Positions 20,891 through 34,000 of a DNA stretch of 64,000 nucleotides are shown one piece after another (positions within the stretch are counted from its first letter, which is position 1; each line of letters starts with the position of its first letter). Under the pieces are notes generated by a model. That model saw only the letters and a list, made by a program, of their open reading frames with translations, was not told where the DNA came from and searched no databases. Location: positions 17,967,868-18,031,867 of the forward strand of contig OY978526.1 of the NCBI GenBank assembly GCA_963854835.1, in the 5' to 3' direction. The DNA comes from Megamerina dolium (taxonomy: Eukaryota > Arthropoda > Insecta > Diptera > Megamerinidae). The position numbers and the translations under genes were made by a program.

Positions 20891-22780
20891 TAGTGGTAAT
20901 TTTTAATGTCATTTATATATATGTACTTATAGAAGGCAGTTTATCTGCAGAGTTTCGATATTTTCTATTGATTCAAATTTTTCGTTCCACATTAAAAATA
21001 ATGATAAGTACAAATTTTCAGCAAGATTGCTTTATATTTACAACAATTATCATGAAAATAGACAAGCAGACCAAGCCAAATAGACTATAGATTGTGATTC
21101 TGATCAATAATGTATATACTGGTTCACGCCCATATGCAAATATAAAGTCTATATATGCTTGAATTTTTGACGAGAAGGTTGTTGAAGTGAAAATGTGTGA
21201 AAACGGAGGAAAGAGACACGATTGACCTATACGGTTGAAAATACTATTGTATAAAGGAAAATAAAGGAAAATAATTGCAATTGTATTTGTTTCTATTTTG
21301 TTGGTTGTTGTTGTTGTTATTATTACTATAACTGTTATATATTTTAGTTTTTTTTACTTTTTTTCTCTTTTTTTGTTGGCAACCTTTACTTAGTAGACTT
21401 GGTGGCTTCATACAAGAGAGATGATGCCATCAAACATTCAACTAGCACATCCTATTTGTGTGGATTATCACACCCCTTTGAGTTGAGTTCATGAATATAA
21501 ATAAATATGCAACAATCACACGCACTTTTGCGCATTATTCTTTGGAGTGAATAGTTTATAAAGCAACAACAACAACAACAACAACAATAACAAATTAGAA
21601 GCTACACAATTTTAATGTGCTTTCTACAATAAAAGATAATACATTAATGGACCTACTACATATACGTACCAATACAAACGAGTAGCCATATATTTTAGTG
21701 TACTTGAATAAATGCACACACACACACAATATACCCTGTTGGAGTTTTTGAATTGTAATCTTTATTTGACTGGTCCTTAAATATACAATCAAGAGGGAAG
21801 TACTATTTCCGGTGTAATAATTAATCAGAGATTAGAAAAGAGAAAATGTATTTTATATTTATTATAAAACTACTAGAACAGCATGGCATAGAAATGTTTA
21901 ATTTAATGATGATGATGATGATGATTTACCAACAAGGTTCATTGCGTTGCACATAATCTTTAATAAATTTTAAATCATTTTATTTTATTCTATTTTATTT
22001 CATTTATTTCTTACTTTATATTTTATTTTTTTGAGACATCAACTTATCGTTAAAGCAATTTGAACTAAATTTATTTGAAATTATTACTATTGTTGCAAGA
22101 AGATGATAATCTTTTTGAATAAAAATATATTAAACTATTTTATTTATTTACATAATATAATGTATATAAGTATATGTATATGTATTTAATATTGTAATAA
22201 TTTCAAAAATATATTTGAATGCCAATATTTTGTACATTTAAGATAAGATATTTTGTAGAGGTTGCCAAAATGAAAGCCACTTACACATACTATAGTTATA
22301 TCTTATTGTATCATTTATTGACAGGATAGCTTAAAAACGAAGAAAAGAAACAATGAAAAGAGTAAGACAATAGAGCTATAGTTGATTTTCAATAAAATCC
22401 AGAACTCTGCAGGAAATGCCACATTTCATAATTTTGACATTTTACATTACCAAGGGATAGACATATTTACATATGAATTAACTTATCTGATCAGATATAT
22501 CATAGACAAAATTGGGACGAGACTAGTAGGAAAATATTTAGTATCGACGTTTTTCAATAGTAAAACTTTTGCGACACCATCACTATCTCAAAAGCGTTGT
22601 AGAGCTACATATTATTAGTGTATTGTTATCTCGTACTGAATGATCGCGATGCATGGGTATAAAATGGGAAACTTTTATAACAAATTTCAGAGAAAACTCT
22701 AGAACTCATGTTCTGTGTTTGAAATTCAATTAATCTCCAATACTAAGAAAACTGGAAGAATTTAAACATTTGGGCATGAC
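20891..22780. other. AT-rich non-coding stretch
   Basis: No gene recognised. It contains GTT and CAA microsatellites near 21305 and 21567-21585, a GAT repeat at 21906-21924 and an ATTTT-rich block near 21985-22030. The open frames found here are short and without family features. Confidence 0.5.
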
Positions 22781-22789
22781 TTCCCTTCT

Positions 22790-23400
22790 GAGATTTATCT
22801 ATGATCTCTACTATTGAGCTCTTATTAAGTGATTAATGCTTCATGTATCGCTGATGACATGGCAATCCTAAATACACACATCGATCATCTGGAAGCATCT
22901 CGTAATTTGTAAAAACATCTTAAACTCCTCGAAGAATGGTTGGCACAATGGCGAATAAAAGTAAATGAGAACAAATGTGTACATGTAAACTATCTCTCTC
23001 AGAAATGAAACGTGTCCCCCAGTCAAATTCAACAATGTACTCATTCCGCAATCAAATGAAGTAAAATGTATTTGGATAGAATACTAACGTGGAAAGCTCA
23101 TATTGATAGTAAAAAATTACAAATTAAATTAAAAATGCTGCAATTGCATTGGCTGCTAAATAAAAACTTAAAACTCAGCCTAAATAATAATCTTTTGATT
23201 ATAAATCAAATAATCGATTATTAAACCGATCTGGACCTATGTTATCGAATTATGGAGCTTGGCTTGCCTCTCGATCATTGATAACATTCAGAGAGTCCAG
23301 AATGAAACGCTTAGGCAAATATGTATTGACGGCCTCCATTGAATGTATTCAACGAGACGTCGACAGCGAAAATGGTGTTAAATTTCTTTTTGGTATACAC
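22790..23400 (+). mobile_element. Jockey-clade LINE reverse transcriptase relic
   Basis: Conceptual reading through stops and frameshifts gives a Jockey-like RT order: ADDMAILNTHIDHLEASRNL (near 22850), LKLLEEWLAQWRIKVNENKCVHV (near 22920-22990), LDRILTWKAHIDSKK (23075-23115), LKMLQLHWLLNKNLKLSLNNNLLI (23130-23200), and a YRIMELG block corresponding to YGIQLWG. The FADD box keeps ADD. There are many stop codons, and both ends are lost in AT-rich DNA. It is old compared with the other LINE copies in the window. Confidence 0.75.
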
Positions 23401-25890
23401 CGAAATAAATAAGTAAATTCGTACATATTAGCCATATGATGAGACTCACAATGCTCAATGCAGAATCAATGCAGATTTCTTGATATTTTATATTGGAAAT
23501 AATTTATATTTTTCCTATACGTTTCATTATTGAAATGCAATTTACTCTTGAATGATATTTCGATGTGGTTTTCATATTATTTTCTAAATATTACATGTTG
23601 CTAAATTATTGTTTGAATTATATGTAGAAGTGTTCAGAATAATTTGCAGTATTTTATGTATATTTTTTCAATATTGTTTATAAATTTATTAATATTATAT
23701 CTAATTATATTCATACCATCCAGATGGTGCAAAAAAATATTTCTGTCATTTTCAAAAAAAAAAAAAAAAAAAAATTCCTTATTGTTAATTTTGTAGCATT
23801 TTAATCCCTTTTATTCAACACTCTTCTGCACTCTCTCTCTCTCTCTCTCTCTCTTTCTTTTATATAATATTATATTTATAAATGTCCCATATACACATTG
23901 ATATTTGTTTGCATTTGTTTGTATATTTTTTATTACTGTTTGCTTTCAAAAATAAATTGAAAGTTTTAAGCCAAAAAAAAAAAAAATACGAAAAAGGAAA
24001 ATAAAATTGTTTGAAAAAAAAAACACGATTATTTTATCGCGACGATAAATTAATTTCGAAAGCTAATTTCGATATCTATGTGTGCATTTATTTCTGTTGC
24101 TTTATACATATGTATGTATGTGTATTTTTGCCAAAAGCCGAATCAGATAAACAAATTGAATATATGAGCGGACAATTTCATAAATTACATCCGATTTGTG
24201 GTATGGCATTCGTTACACACACACCCTACTATGTACATAGTTGATATTGGTGCTGTTCTGGTCTTATTGATATACAATATATATATATAGAAAATAAAGT
24301 TGCCATTCGAACGGATATAACTAAAGTTGCAATACACGAATACACATGTGCACATACTTTTTTTTTTTAATAAAATCATTAACGAACATAACAACAAATA
24401 CATATCTATGTACATATGTACATAAGTATATATTATGTACGCGTATACTAGTTGTATATTTGAACATTGCAAATATTATGTATATACATACATACTCATA
24501 CATGTGTACATAGTACATATTATTGGATTCAATAAATTCTCTGAGTAAAAGTTTATTTATTTGTATTGTATTGAATTCATGAATACATGCATACATATGT
24601 ACATATGTATGTATGTATGTGTTGTTGTTGTTCTTGTTTCTATTATATATATAATTTTAAATGGAGCGTAATGTTGACTTGTGTGGTATGATGCATTTTA
24701 AGGTCAATATATGTCTCTCTGTATGTGTGTGTGTGTGTGTTTATGTTTGTGTGTGTTTACACACAACAGGAGTACATAAAAGATCCAATTATTTATTTAT
24801 TACCATTCACAATTCAATGGTTTAAACTATCGACGCATACACATACACATTCAAACATTTATACTTAACCACATATACACTTGCATTGCGATTTCTTCGT
24901 TTATTTGGTTTTGGTTTATTCTCTGAAGCCAAGAGTTTGGATATATTCATTTTGGTTAGATGTCTTTTTACCGGAGATATAGAAAGTCATATAATATAGA
25001 TTATGGTCAATGTATTCTTGCTTAGAATCATCTCTTGAATCGATTTCAAGATGTCCGCCCATTTTCCTATAAGATAGATGTTTTGCACAATAATTTATTG
25101 AAATGTTAAAATGCTGCGGTGAAACTTGCCATGATATATTGACATTTCAAGATTTGCATTTTCGGATTTCTAGCACACATGAATCAATCAGAGCGACCAA
25201 TGTCGGAAAATTCTCTTTCAAACGTTGTACCATAAAACATATTTTAAACATCCGCAACAATCTTGCTTCTTCAAGAAGCGAAAGCAAGGCATCGTGCTTA
25301 CACATCGTTAGCGTCGGTGTGAAAGCATGAAGGCAAACTACGCAATGTACAACGTTGTGGCCGGCATTGATTTAGATAACTTTGTCTGACACATTTACCA
25401 ACCTTTCGAATTCCTAGAAACCAGAAAATACATCTATCTATAAAAATGAGACAAAATTAATGCTGAAAAATTAAGAAAAATGTGGTGAAAGCTTAATTAA
25501 AAAAAAACATCCTAAAAATTAAAAAAAATTTGATTAATTATGCTGTCATAGTTTTCTATAAATACAAAAAAGAAAAAATAAAATACAATACAAAAAAAAA
25601 ATTAAAGAAAATAAAAAAAATAACTACAATTAAATTATTAAAAAATATAATTTTTAAAGTCCATCGTTCAACCAAGTCGATTTAGACCGACTAAAGATTA
25701 CTTTCTTATTTTACTCATTGCCCTCATATTTATTTTGAGGCCTTGTATGATATTTTCTTGCATTCGAACTTTTTTAGAGACTTCAAGGCATATATAGTAT
25801 ATACATACATACATATTATATATAGTTTAATAAATAATTATATTGTTCTTAAGATTTTTAGAAAATTTGCAATCACACAGCATCTCGTTG
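23401..25890. other. AT-rich non-coding stretch
   Basis: No gene recognised. It contains a CT repeat at 23830-23854, A runs near 23753-23774 and 23973, a TG repeat at 24725-24740, and palindromic ACATATGTACATATGT near 24593-24608. The segment 25100-25400 is less AT-rich and has a 75-codon + strand frame (25103-25330), but I recognise no family in it. It could be another decayed element. Confidence 0.45.
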
Positions 25891-25937
25891 AAATTATTCA
25901 TACTATGAGTACTCATTACTCATAGTATGAATAATTT
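25891..25937. repeat. Perfect 21-bp inverted repeat with 5-nt loop
   Basis: AAATTATTCATACTATGAGT plus A (25891-25911) pairs without mismatch with 25917-25937. The loop is CTCAT (25912-25916). The perfection stands out against the decayed surroundings, which suggests a recent origin or selection. Confidence 0.85.
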
Positions 25938-28084
25938 TTCTTCTACAGCTCAATATAATGTTGTAGGTAATTGTAAATCTGAAAATAGTATATTTTCTAT
26001 AAAATCATCTAATAACAATTAGATAGGGACAGTTGGGAGATAGTAGGATATTAGGAATTGGGGGAACTCATCATTTTGGTATAATTTGAAGGACTCATAA
26101 TCTTAGGGTTTATAATGATTTGACTCATGAACAGATATACCGAGTATGTAATGTTTGTATTTGCTTCGTTTTTAGGAAATTTTCCATAGAATACCATATA
26201 TATATAATATATAATATTTCATATCTTTTTTGAATGTTTCTAATTTTGTATGGAAATTTTTGTAAATACTCATTGTTTTGTTTTAAGATTATTTTATTCG
26301 ATTCATACATTTTACGTACATTTCTTATTTCATTCGTTCAATTGTATTTTTCTACAATTTTTGTTAAACATTTTTTTTTATTTTCGATCAGTCAAAACTA
26401 CCATACACCTCATTATCCCACTACAGAAAATCTAAAAGATGAGTTTCCGAAAAACAGATCGAATATTTTTAGATAATCAAACATTAAGGCCATGATAATC
26501 AACATTTTTAGAAGTATATATCTCTAAATATGTGTTAAAAAAAGACAATTATATCCTGCTACTACCCGACTTCCCCTACTCTATCGCAGCTCTTGAATAA
26601 CAACCATCTTCATCAGTACTTCCTTTCAAATACCTCATACAATCAAGGCCATAAATAAAACAACACTTTTCGAAACACTTCAACATTGGTAATAAATAAA
26701 ATTTCAAATAACTCCATCGAATGCAATCTATTAAATAAAAATACATATTCCATAAAATAAAAATAACAGCAACAGCAGCAGCAGCAGCAGCAGCAGCACA
26801 AACAACAAAAACAATCACAACAAACAAGTTGCGTTCAAGTTAAATGTTTCAAACTGGTACTCGTATACATATACGCCATTCGTATTGAACATTTTTATGA
26901 CTATTGTTGTTGTTGTGATTGTGAGTTAGTGCATGAGCAACTAAGTGAGTATGTTGGTGAGTGACTACACTATGTGAATAAGTGTGCGAGTCAAAACTTG
27001 CTTGGTTGTGATTGTTTGTATGATATTCTTGTTGTTATTTGACTCTCATTTTTTTTCCCCCCCCTATTATATTTTATACATAATAAATATTATTTTAGTT
27101 GTTCGTTCTTGTTGTTGTTGTTGATTTGTTTTATTTTGTGGTAATATACTCGTACGTATGCATACATACGTTTGTATTCACATGTATTTATATATTGTAC
27201 TATTTTAATAGTGCAATTCCATTGGCCGATTGCATTGAAATGGCATCGTTCCAAAAGAGGTTGTTCAATTTGTTGTCCTTTATTGTTGTTATTACTATTT
27301 TGAGATTCTATTTTTTTCTTTTTTTTTGAGGGGGGATTTTTCTATAGTGGTAATACAGACTAGTTATATAGTAGTAGCAATATTAGTTATTGTTGTTATT
27401 ATGTTGTTGTAGTATGTACATAAAATGGAAGTAGTTGTCAATTTCTAATTCGTTGCTTTAGCACGACCATAGCGTTGTCGTTGATTTCTTATATATTATA
27501 CTATTGTATTTTATTGTATAAATATATTGTGCTATACATATACAATTTATGTTAAGTTTAAAATAAAATTTCCTTTATTTATTTTTAACGATTTTTTTTG
27601 CAGTATTAAATTTAAACTAAAATTTCACTTACATATATTTTTAAACATTTTTTCAATAAAACATAAATTTTTCCACTAAATATTATCTAATTGCAAAATA
27701 ATCAAAATGTGCATATAAGACTTGTATGTTTGGCGGAGTAGTAATACAGAACAACAGTTATTAATGAATAGACCAGTTAGTGAAGAAATGATAAATAGTC
27801 GAAAGAATTTTATTTTGCCTCAGAAATGTTGTACGGTAAAACTCAATATATTTTACTTAAGAAAATTACTAGATTTTATAAATTTAAATTTTTTAAAATT
27901 TGTATATTTTGTATATTTTTAAATGATTTCACACGATTATGTTATCGTGTTCATATCTTATCGAATTAACATTTTATTATTAATTTAATTTACTATTCAT
28001 TACTATGTGGAGGCTAATTATAAGGAATAAAGTCCATAGTCCTTCGAATTATAATGTAAAACGATATGCAATTTACTATGTTGG
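25938..28084. other. AT-rich non-coding stretch
   Basis: No gene recognised. It includes a CAG repeat at 26772-26798 whose surroundings show no splice-flanked coding exon, GTT repeats near 26902 and 27108, and TGTTGTTATT-rich DNA around 27390-27410. Confidence 0.5.
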
Positions 28085-28086
28085 TA

Positions 28087-28930
28087 AAGGGTTTTCCATT
28101 AGGGACATAACAATTTCGTATCTTTATATGAACGCACCCTTAAACTTTTTTAATCAACTGTTAATGTCAAAACGTTAGTTAAAGTCAACATTTTCATCAT
28201 GGTAAAGTTCACGAACCAGCAACGTTTGGAAATTATTAAAAAATTAGAAATTTAAGCTTCAGCGATGAAGCTCATTTCTGGCTCAATGGCTTTGTCAATA
28301 AACAAAATATGCGTTATTGGTCAGCAACAAACCCACAAGTGCTTCTTGAGACACCGTTGCACCTGCAAAAAGTTACTGTTTGGTGCGGTTTTCATACCGG
28401 AGGTGTGATTGGGCCGTATTTTTTCGTGGATGAAAACGACCGTCTTGTTACCGTGAACGGAGAGCGCTATCGTGCTATGTTGGAAGATTATTTCTGGCCA
28501 GAATTGGATGAACCTGACATCAGCAATATGTGGTTTCAAAAAGACGGTGCCACTAGCGACATAGCACACGTCACAATCGATTTATTGCAAGGCAAATTCG
28601 GTGAACGTGTTATCTCGAGAAATGGTCCGGTCGAATGGCCGCCTCGTTCATGCGATCTAACACTGGTCTATGCCAACAAGCCAGTAACTTTAGATGAGCT
28701 CAAAGACAACATCCAAAGCGAAATTGCCAACGTTCTGGTCGAAATGTGTGCTAGAGTGGTGGAAAATTGGGTCCAAAGAATCGACCGCTGTAAACGGGCT
28801 TGTGGTGGTCATATGACCGAAATCGAATTTCATTCATAAAATGTAATGCTTGTAATATATACACAATAAATTTGAACTCAATATCTCAAATATTTCTGTG
28901 TTTTATTAATAGATAAAATGGAAAACCCTT
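28087..28930 (+). mobile_element. Internally deleted Tc1/mariner-type transposon
   Basis: An 844-bp element bounded by perfect 14-bp terminal inverted repeats, AAGGGTTTTCCATT (28087-28100) and its complement (28917-28930). TA dinucleotides flank it on both sides (28085-28086 and 28931-28932), the expected target duplication. It carries a broken transposase gene. Related elements are about 1.3 kb, so roughly a third of the length is missing. The complete ends mean it could still be moved by a transposase supplied in trans. Confidence 0.92.
28199..28839 (+). pseudogene. Transposase remnant with two internal deletions
   Basis: The N-terminus starts at 28199 (MVKFTNQQRLEIIKKLEI) and hits a stop at about 28253, where an internal deletion has removed the rest of the helix-turn-helix region. 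After the junction the frame resumes with SFSDEAHFWLNGFVNKQN (first catalytic Asp), followed by VTVWCGFHTGGVIGPYFF, TVNGERYRAMLEDYFWPEL and MWFQKDGATSDIAHVTIDLLQ (second catalytic Asp). At 28659 the sequence runs SCDLT directly into LVYANKPVTLDELKDNI. The usual PLDYFLWGYVKS segment with the third catalytic acid is therefore missing. Stop at 28837-28839. It is certainly inactive. Confidence 0.9.
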
Positions 28931-28969
28931 TATTTGTAGCAAAAACTGAGAAAATTTTAAATATGAAAA

Positions 28970-29300
28970 ACTTAGTAATTAAATCATATCTATTCCAAAA
29001 ACACAATTTGCCAACCCACCGGCTATGCGATCCAAAGTACCGAAATTAAGAGAGGAATTATTTTCATGAATCTGATATATTAATTTTTTTTGTGAAATAA
29101 ATTATATATATGAGCGACATTCATTATTTTGTTAATTAAAACATTTCCTCCTTCATTCGCCATCCCTTAAGGGGGCATCCATACAAAATGAACTTGAAAG
29201 CAACTAAAAATGATAAAAAATTGCCGAAATAAAATTTAGCAATTTTATCCGTTTGAAAAAATACTTCGAAATTTCAAAATACAATAATATCCCTCAAACA
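28970..29300. repeat. Degenerate repeat, family B, copy 3
   Basis: The core CCATCCCTTAAGGGGGCATC, then CATACAAAATGAACTTGAAA, lies near 29160-29205. Less clear flanking blocks include AACCCACCGGCTATGCGATC near 29014. One unit is convincing and a partial one precedes it. The repeat begins about 40 bp after the transposon at 28930. Confidence 0.55.
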
Positions 29301-32127
29301 ATGCCATGGCCGTGTTGAATTATATTTTGCATTGTAATTTATGAGTAAAAGCATCTTGTCAACCCAAATACAATTCTAAATTTTTAGCCAGTGCAAAATT
29401 AAAAGGCATTTTTGATTATGGTTTTCAATGTCGATGACTCTCTGATATATTTTTTTTCGTTACAAAATAATTGTCTAAATGATTTTCTCCAATATTGTGT
29501 CGATGCAGACAAATGTGATACGATTCCGAGGGGAGTTATCATGAGCACGCTTTTCATAAATATGAAGATACTAAATCTTCGACTAGAAACTAAAGTACAC
29601 ATGGTCCAGAAAAATTCCATTAACAGCAGAACGTCGCATCATCTGAATTGTATTTTTTGTCTGTTCTTGAGCTGTTGGTCTCCAGGGACTGTTCTGAGAT
29701 TCGAAGACGGGTTACCCTGCGAACATACAATCTCCCCTAGCAATGGTCTACATAGATTTTTTTTTGAGTGAGTTAAATACATGGCAGAGACTATCAGAAA
29801 GTAAGAAATTTTAAAAATAATAAAAAAAAAAATGAAAAAAAAATAATTAAAAATTCAATAAAATGTGCATCGTCAATTTAAACGTACAACTTAATTCATA
29901 CTCGTACATTTATCGATGTGTAATTAAGAGAATTTCATAAATATTTACACATCTAAACCTCAGATGACTTAAACAAAATGTTTACATAATTAAACTTTTT
30001 AACACATCAGCAATCAAAAGAGACAAAGGTCGCCGAAAAAGAGGTAAGAGGGTCCTACCCTCTTGTCCTTGAATGGTGGTTTTTTGGTTTTACATATATA
30101 CATCAGCATAACAACAAATTTAAACGACCATTACTACTTTACTGATGACGAAGGTGCATTTCAATGTTGACAAGGTCAATTTCTAAAAGATAGAATGTGC
30201 ATTCAATAATATACCTTTTTGACAAGTTTCACAATGAAATTTTAATTAATTTCATATATTTTTTGTTTTTGTTTTCATAAATAAATAATTGCATAATAAT
30301 GTAGGGGAAACAGTACATAGAAAAATTTTAAACAAGCTGATTTCTATCAATTCACAATATGAATTGTGCTTTTAATTAATTTAAATTAGACTTATAAAAT
30401 ATGAGGATTGATGTGTGGTTGATTCATTGTGTTTATTGTGTGAATTTAACAATTTTACATTGGTATGCCAGCCAGAGGAAGGAAGTGTAAAAGTAAATTG
30501 AATGCAATAAAAAAAAATAATACATATTTAAGCGAAATATGTGAGAATTAAAACTGAAACAATATCTGAATTGAGGAAATGAAATAAAATTTCAAAAGGA
30601 AATGTATAGGAAGGTAAGAAATAATGCGAACGAGCGTCCAATAAGCAACATGAAATGAACAATAAACACGCATCGGAAATGCAAATAACACGCAACAATG
30701 CAATGTAACAGCAATGAATATGCAATACGCATATGTATGGCGGATGGGTTAACTGGCCAGCAATTCAGATGTGTTTGAAAAAGTCAGTGGTGTTCTCGAA
30801 TAGTGAGAAGCCTAGAAGGCATTCCAAATGAAATCACGCCACTGTATTCACCTTCTACCTTCTCAATATTTCGCTTCTGTAAAGCGTAAAAATTCTATAA
30901 ATTTTTGAAAAAAAAGGAAAACTCTCTGCTTCAAAATATGAGCACAATTCTACGCAAAACGTGTTTATGGTACGCGTTCAGGAAACTAAATATGAGTACA
31001 ACGAATGAACAAACGTACACAAATCAAATAGGGTCCTTTGTGGCTAATTAAAAATTCGCGTTTGTGTTACTTTGAAATTGTAAAACTTATTTACACACAC
31101 ACACATATATACACATATACCTATATATAGAAATATATACACGCATACAAACAAACAAACTGAAATGAAATGAAATGAAATGCATAGCATTTACATTGCG
31201 TGTTTGTCGGTTGAGAATTGAACTGAAGGCAAATGGAAGAAGTAAATAATTTGTTTTTTTTTCACCCATTTTCATTAGTATGCATTTGTTATTGTTTTCT
31301 TTTTTTGCTTGTTATCGCCATTGTTGTTGTTGTTGTTGATATTTCTGCAGCTAGTTAAATTATTAGGCCTTTGTTTTAACTATATTCAGTACACAGTTGC
31401 GATCATAAATCATATCAATTTTATATGCAAAAATATGAAAAAAAAAAATAGAAAGGCAAAAGAAGAAAGAAAAAAAAAAGTAATAGAAATAAAGGAAATT
31501 CATTCTATAAAACCACAATCATGCATATTCACAAAATGGCATAAAATTATTACAAGTATTGTGAAATTCATTTCACTATGGAAATTCCTTAGTAAAGAAA
31601 TTACTTATTACTCCAACCGCTCATTGATATTCGCTACACAATGAGTAGGCTTCGAAATACATTGGGTGGATATACAACCCAATTGAATAGTACTTTGAAT
31701 ATGATTTGTTACACTTTTAGGTGTTTTAAAGATGGCCAATATTTGGGAGTAGAAAATATGGCAATACAATGAGTCTTTAATAAATGTTTGGAAAACAGAA
31801 GGAAATTATTTTATATTGAATATGGCATAAAATGTAAAGATTGAGCAAGATTAATGGAGGGATGTTATATGTACAATATATATTTTGAATTCCTTTGAGC
31901 AAAATACGCCAAATCAAGCTATTGAAAAGAGGCAACAAGTCCGCTGATCACGGTCATCATAAACAACTTCAGTTATCGCCACCGTATTCTCTACATTACG
32001 TAGCAGATACATGAAGTGACTTGAGACTTGAACATGTTTTCAGTTATATCACATAAAAATCTCGATAAGAAACTTTAAGGGGACAAACAACAGTTAAATA
32101 TAATGTGTAACATCCTCGTATAGGTAC
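29301..32127. other. AT-rich non-coding stretch
   Basis: No gene recognised. A + strand frame of 119 codons at 29412-29771 lies in slightly GC-richer DNA, but its sequence matches nothing I know and lacks splice context. There is a GAAAT tandem repeat near 31164-31182 and AC repeats near 31094-31105. Confidence 0.45.
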
Positions 32128-32832
32128 CTAGTGTCTATAAACAAAGAGTCCCGGCGTCTTGGATAACATGTCACTGTTGGCAATTACACTTTCAATGTGG
32201 TGAAGGACTTCGTCTATCTTGGAACCATCATCAACAACTGTAATGACGTTAGCCTGGAGATCATGCGTAGGATAACTCTTGCTAACTTTGGTCTTTGGGC
32301 TGAGTAAGAAACTGAGTAGTCTAGCCCTCTCTCGCAGATCGAAAATCATACTCTACAAGTCGCTCATTATTCCTGTCCTAACATATGGCGCAAAAGCCTG
32401 GACAATTTCCACCACCGATGAGAGGATGCTTGGAGTTTTCGAGAGAAAAGTTCTGCGCAGGATCTTCAGACCTATTTCCGTTGATGGCGAGTATCGAATA
32501 AGTTACAGCGATGAGCTGTATAAGCTGTACACTGACATTAACATAGGCAGGCGAATCAAAATCCAGCGGCTGCGCTGGTCATAGGTCATATCGAGCGAAT
32601 GGAAGAAGATGCTCCAGCGAACAGTGTATTTAATTCGGCACCCGCTGGGGGACGCAGAAGAAGAGGAAGACCAATCCTCCGTTGGAAGGACCAAGTGTTG
32701 GGTTACCTGACGGTGCTTGGAATATCCAATTGGCGCCAGCAAGTGAAGAAGAGAGAAGACTGCCGCCGCATTATATGTTCGGCCTAAATCGATCATCGGT
32801 TTTTATGGCCACATAAGAAGAAGAAGAAGTAA
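32128..32832 (+). mobile_element. 3' end of a LINE, family shared with 53-kb and 61-kb copies
   Basis: Reading + strand frames in order gives FVYLGTIINNCNDVSLEIMRR (32209-32270), then GLSKKLSSLALSRRSKIILYKSLIIPVLTYGAKAWTIS (from 32297), DERMLGVFERKVLRRIF, YKLYTDINIGRRIKIQRLRWS and, frameshifted after 32584, the basic GRRRRGRPILRWKDQVL and LGISNWRQQ. These are the post-palm and C-terminal blocks of a LINE ORF2. It ends with ATGGCCACATAAGAAGAAGA, an AAG-type tail. It is 5' truncated and broken by frameshifts. Confidence 0.88.
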
Positions 32833-33009
32833 CATCCCCGCACATATTCATGAATATTTGCAGAATTATAAGCATGCAATTGCTTATAATTACATTATTT
32901 ATTGAATTGAATCACATTTTCGAATAATTATATATATTTTAGGGATTAGCCGAATCAGACCACTTATATGGGTCCTTTTTCGTCCCTCAAATCGTGTGTT
33001 AATTATTTG

Positions 33010-33480
33010 TTTTGTTGCAGAATTCTTCTACTTCCTTTCTCATAATAACATCACGCGTTATTTCAAGCATGTCTTTGTGGGGTATGTTCCACATTTCGAG
33101 TTCATCAATAAATTGGCTACCCAGTGTGGACATCCTCCTGCTTGTCAATGCAAATTTCGGCATTCTCCCCTTCAACAGGAACCATCTTGCTAAGGTGGTA
33201 ACTGAAATTGCCATGCCCAGATATTAATGCAGTCAACCAGCTTAGAGTCAATCGTTCTAGACTGAGATCCCTCCCCGATTCACTGCCCTTTGATAGCCTC
33301 AACGAAGCCTTTGCCTGTCTACAAGTGGATAAGTTCTCCCATCTTGTGAGATGGAGTTTCTTTATCCACTCTTCGACCTTTGCCGTCCCGCTGCTAAGAG
33401 AAACTATTGGTTCCGGTCCATAAAATTAATCTTCACATCCTTGTCTAGCCAACGCGTCTGCAGCTTCATTTTGTTCTATT
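33010..33480 (-). mobile_element. LINE RNase H / C-terminal fragment, decayed
   Basis: On the minus strand from 33480 downward one reads EADALARQGC-like sequence (RNase H end), a VSLSSGTAKVEEWIKKLHL segment, KGSESGRDLSLERLTLSWLT, ALISGHGNFSYHLSKM and a remnant of the C-terminal zinc-knuckle (ENAEICIDKQEDVHT), followed by a long TLGSQFIDELEMWNIPHKDM tail. The ISGHGNFxYHLxKMG block is typical of RNase H-bearing LINE ORF2 ends. Several frame breaks are present. It is a different family from the 32-kb LINE. Confidence 0.72.
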
Positions 33481-33569
33481 TTCGAATAATAATAAAATCA
33501 TTATATATTTACGCTCAATTAGAATTGAATTTAAAAAGAATAATTTTCTTTTTAAGCACGTTTCTTTGA

Positions 33570-34000
33570 CCGTTTTCTATAAGGGGCTCTCATACAAAAC
33601 GGAGGTGGCGATAGGGAGTTAGTACCCTTTGGAGAAATGTTGGAGAGTAAGAGTGAAGGGGGGCGTCAGTAAAATATATAATGCCTCTAGGAACACCCAC
33701 CAAGCGGTAAAATCCAAGAGATATTAATTTTGTAAAGGATCATCCCTAAGAAGTAGAAACTGGAGGGGTAAGCGAATTCAGACAAAATGTTCAAAAGCAA
33801 AATTAATGCGGTGGTACATCTTAAATTGAACCTTTATACAAGCGATTCCTCGATAAATGTCGCCATATTGAGGTGATTTTGTGTTCATTTTGTACAGAAG
33901 TCCCATGAGGGGTGCAGATAGGTGGTAAGTATGCTCACAAAAAATATTGGAGAGAACTATTGAATGAAGAGTTTTTATACTACTGATCAGTTGTATAGAT
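33570..34000. repeat. Degenerate tandem repeat, family B, copy 4 (reverse orientation)
   Basis: Recognised blocks are AAGGGGCTCTCATACAAAAC near 33581, TTGGAGAAATGTTGGAGAGT near 33630, GCCTCTAGGAACACCCACCA near 33682, and then TTCATTTTGTACAGAAGTCC near 33886 followed by GAGGGGTGCAGATAGGTGGT and AAAAATATTGGAGAGAAC. The first core block reads in the opposite sense to the second, so units may be inverted relative to each other. Confidence 0.5.

Noticed and set aside
25103..25330. 75-codon frame in slightly GC-richer DNA
   Set aside because: Could be the edge of an old transposon, but no motif could be matched on either strand.
29412..29771. 119-codon + strand frame next to a family B repeat
   Set aside because: No recognisable domain, no splice signals at its ends, and an AT-rich start. 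Kept as unexplained rather than called a gene.
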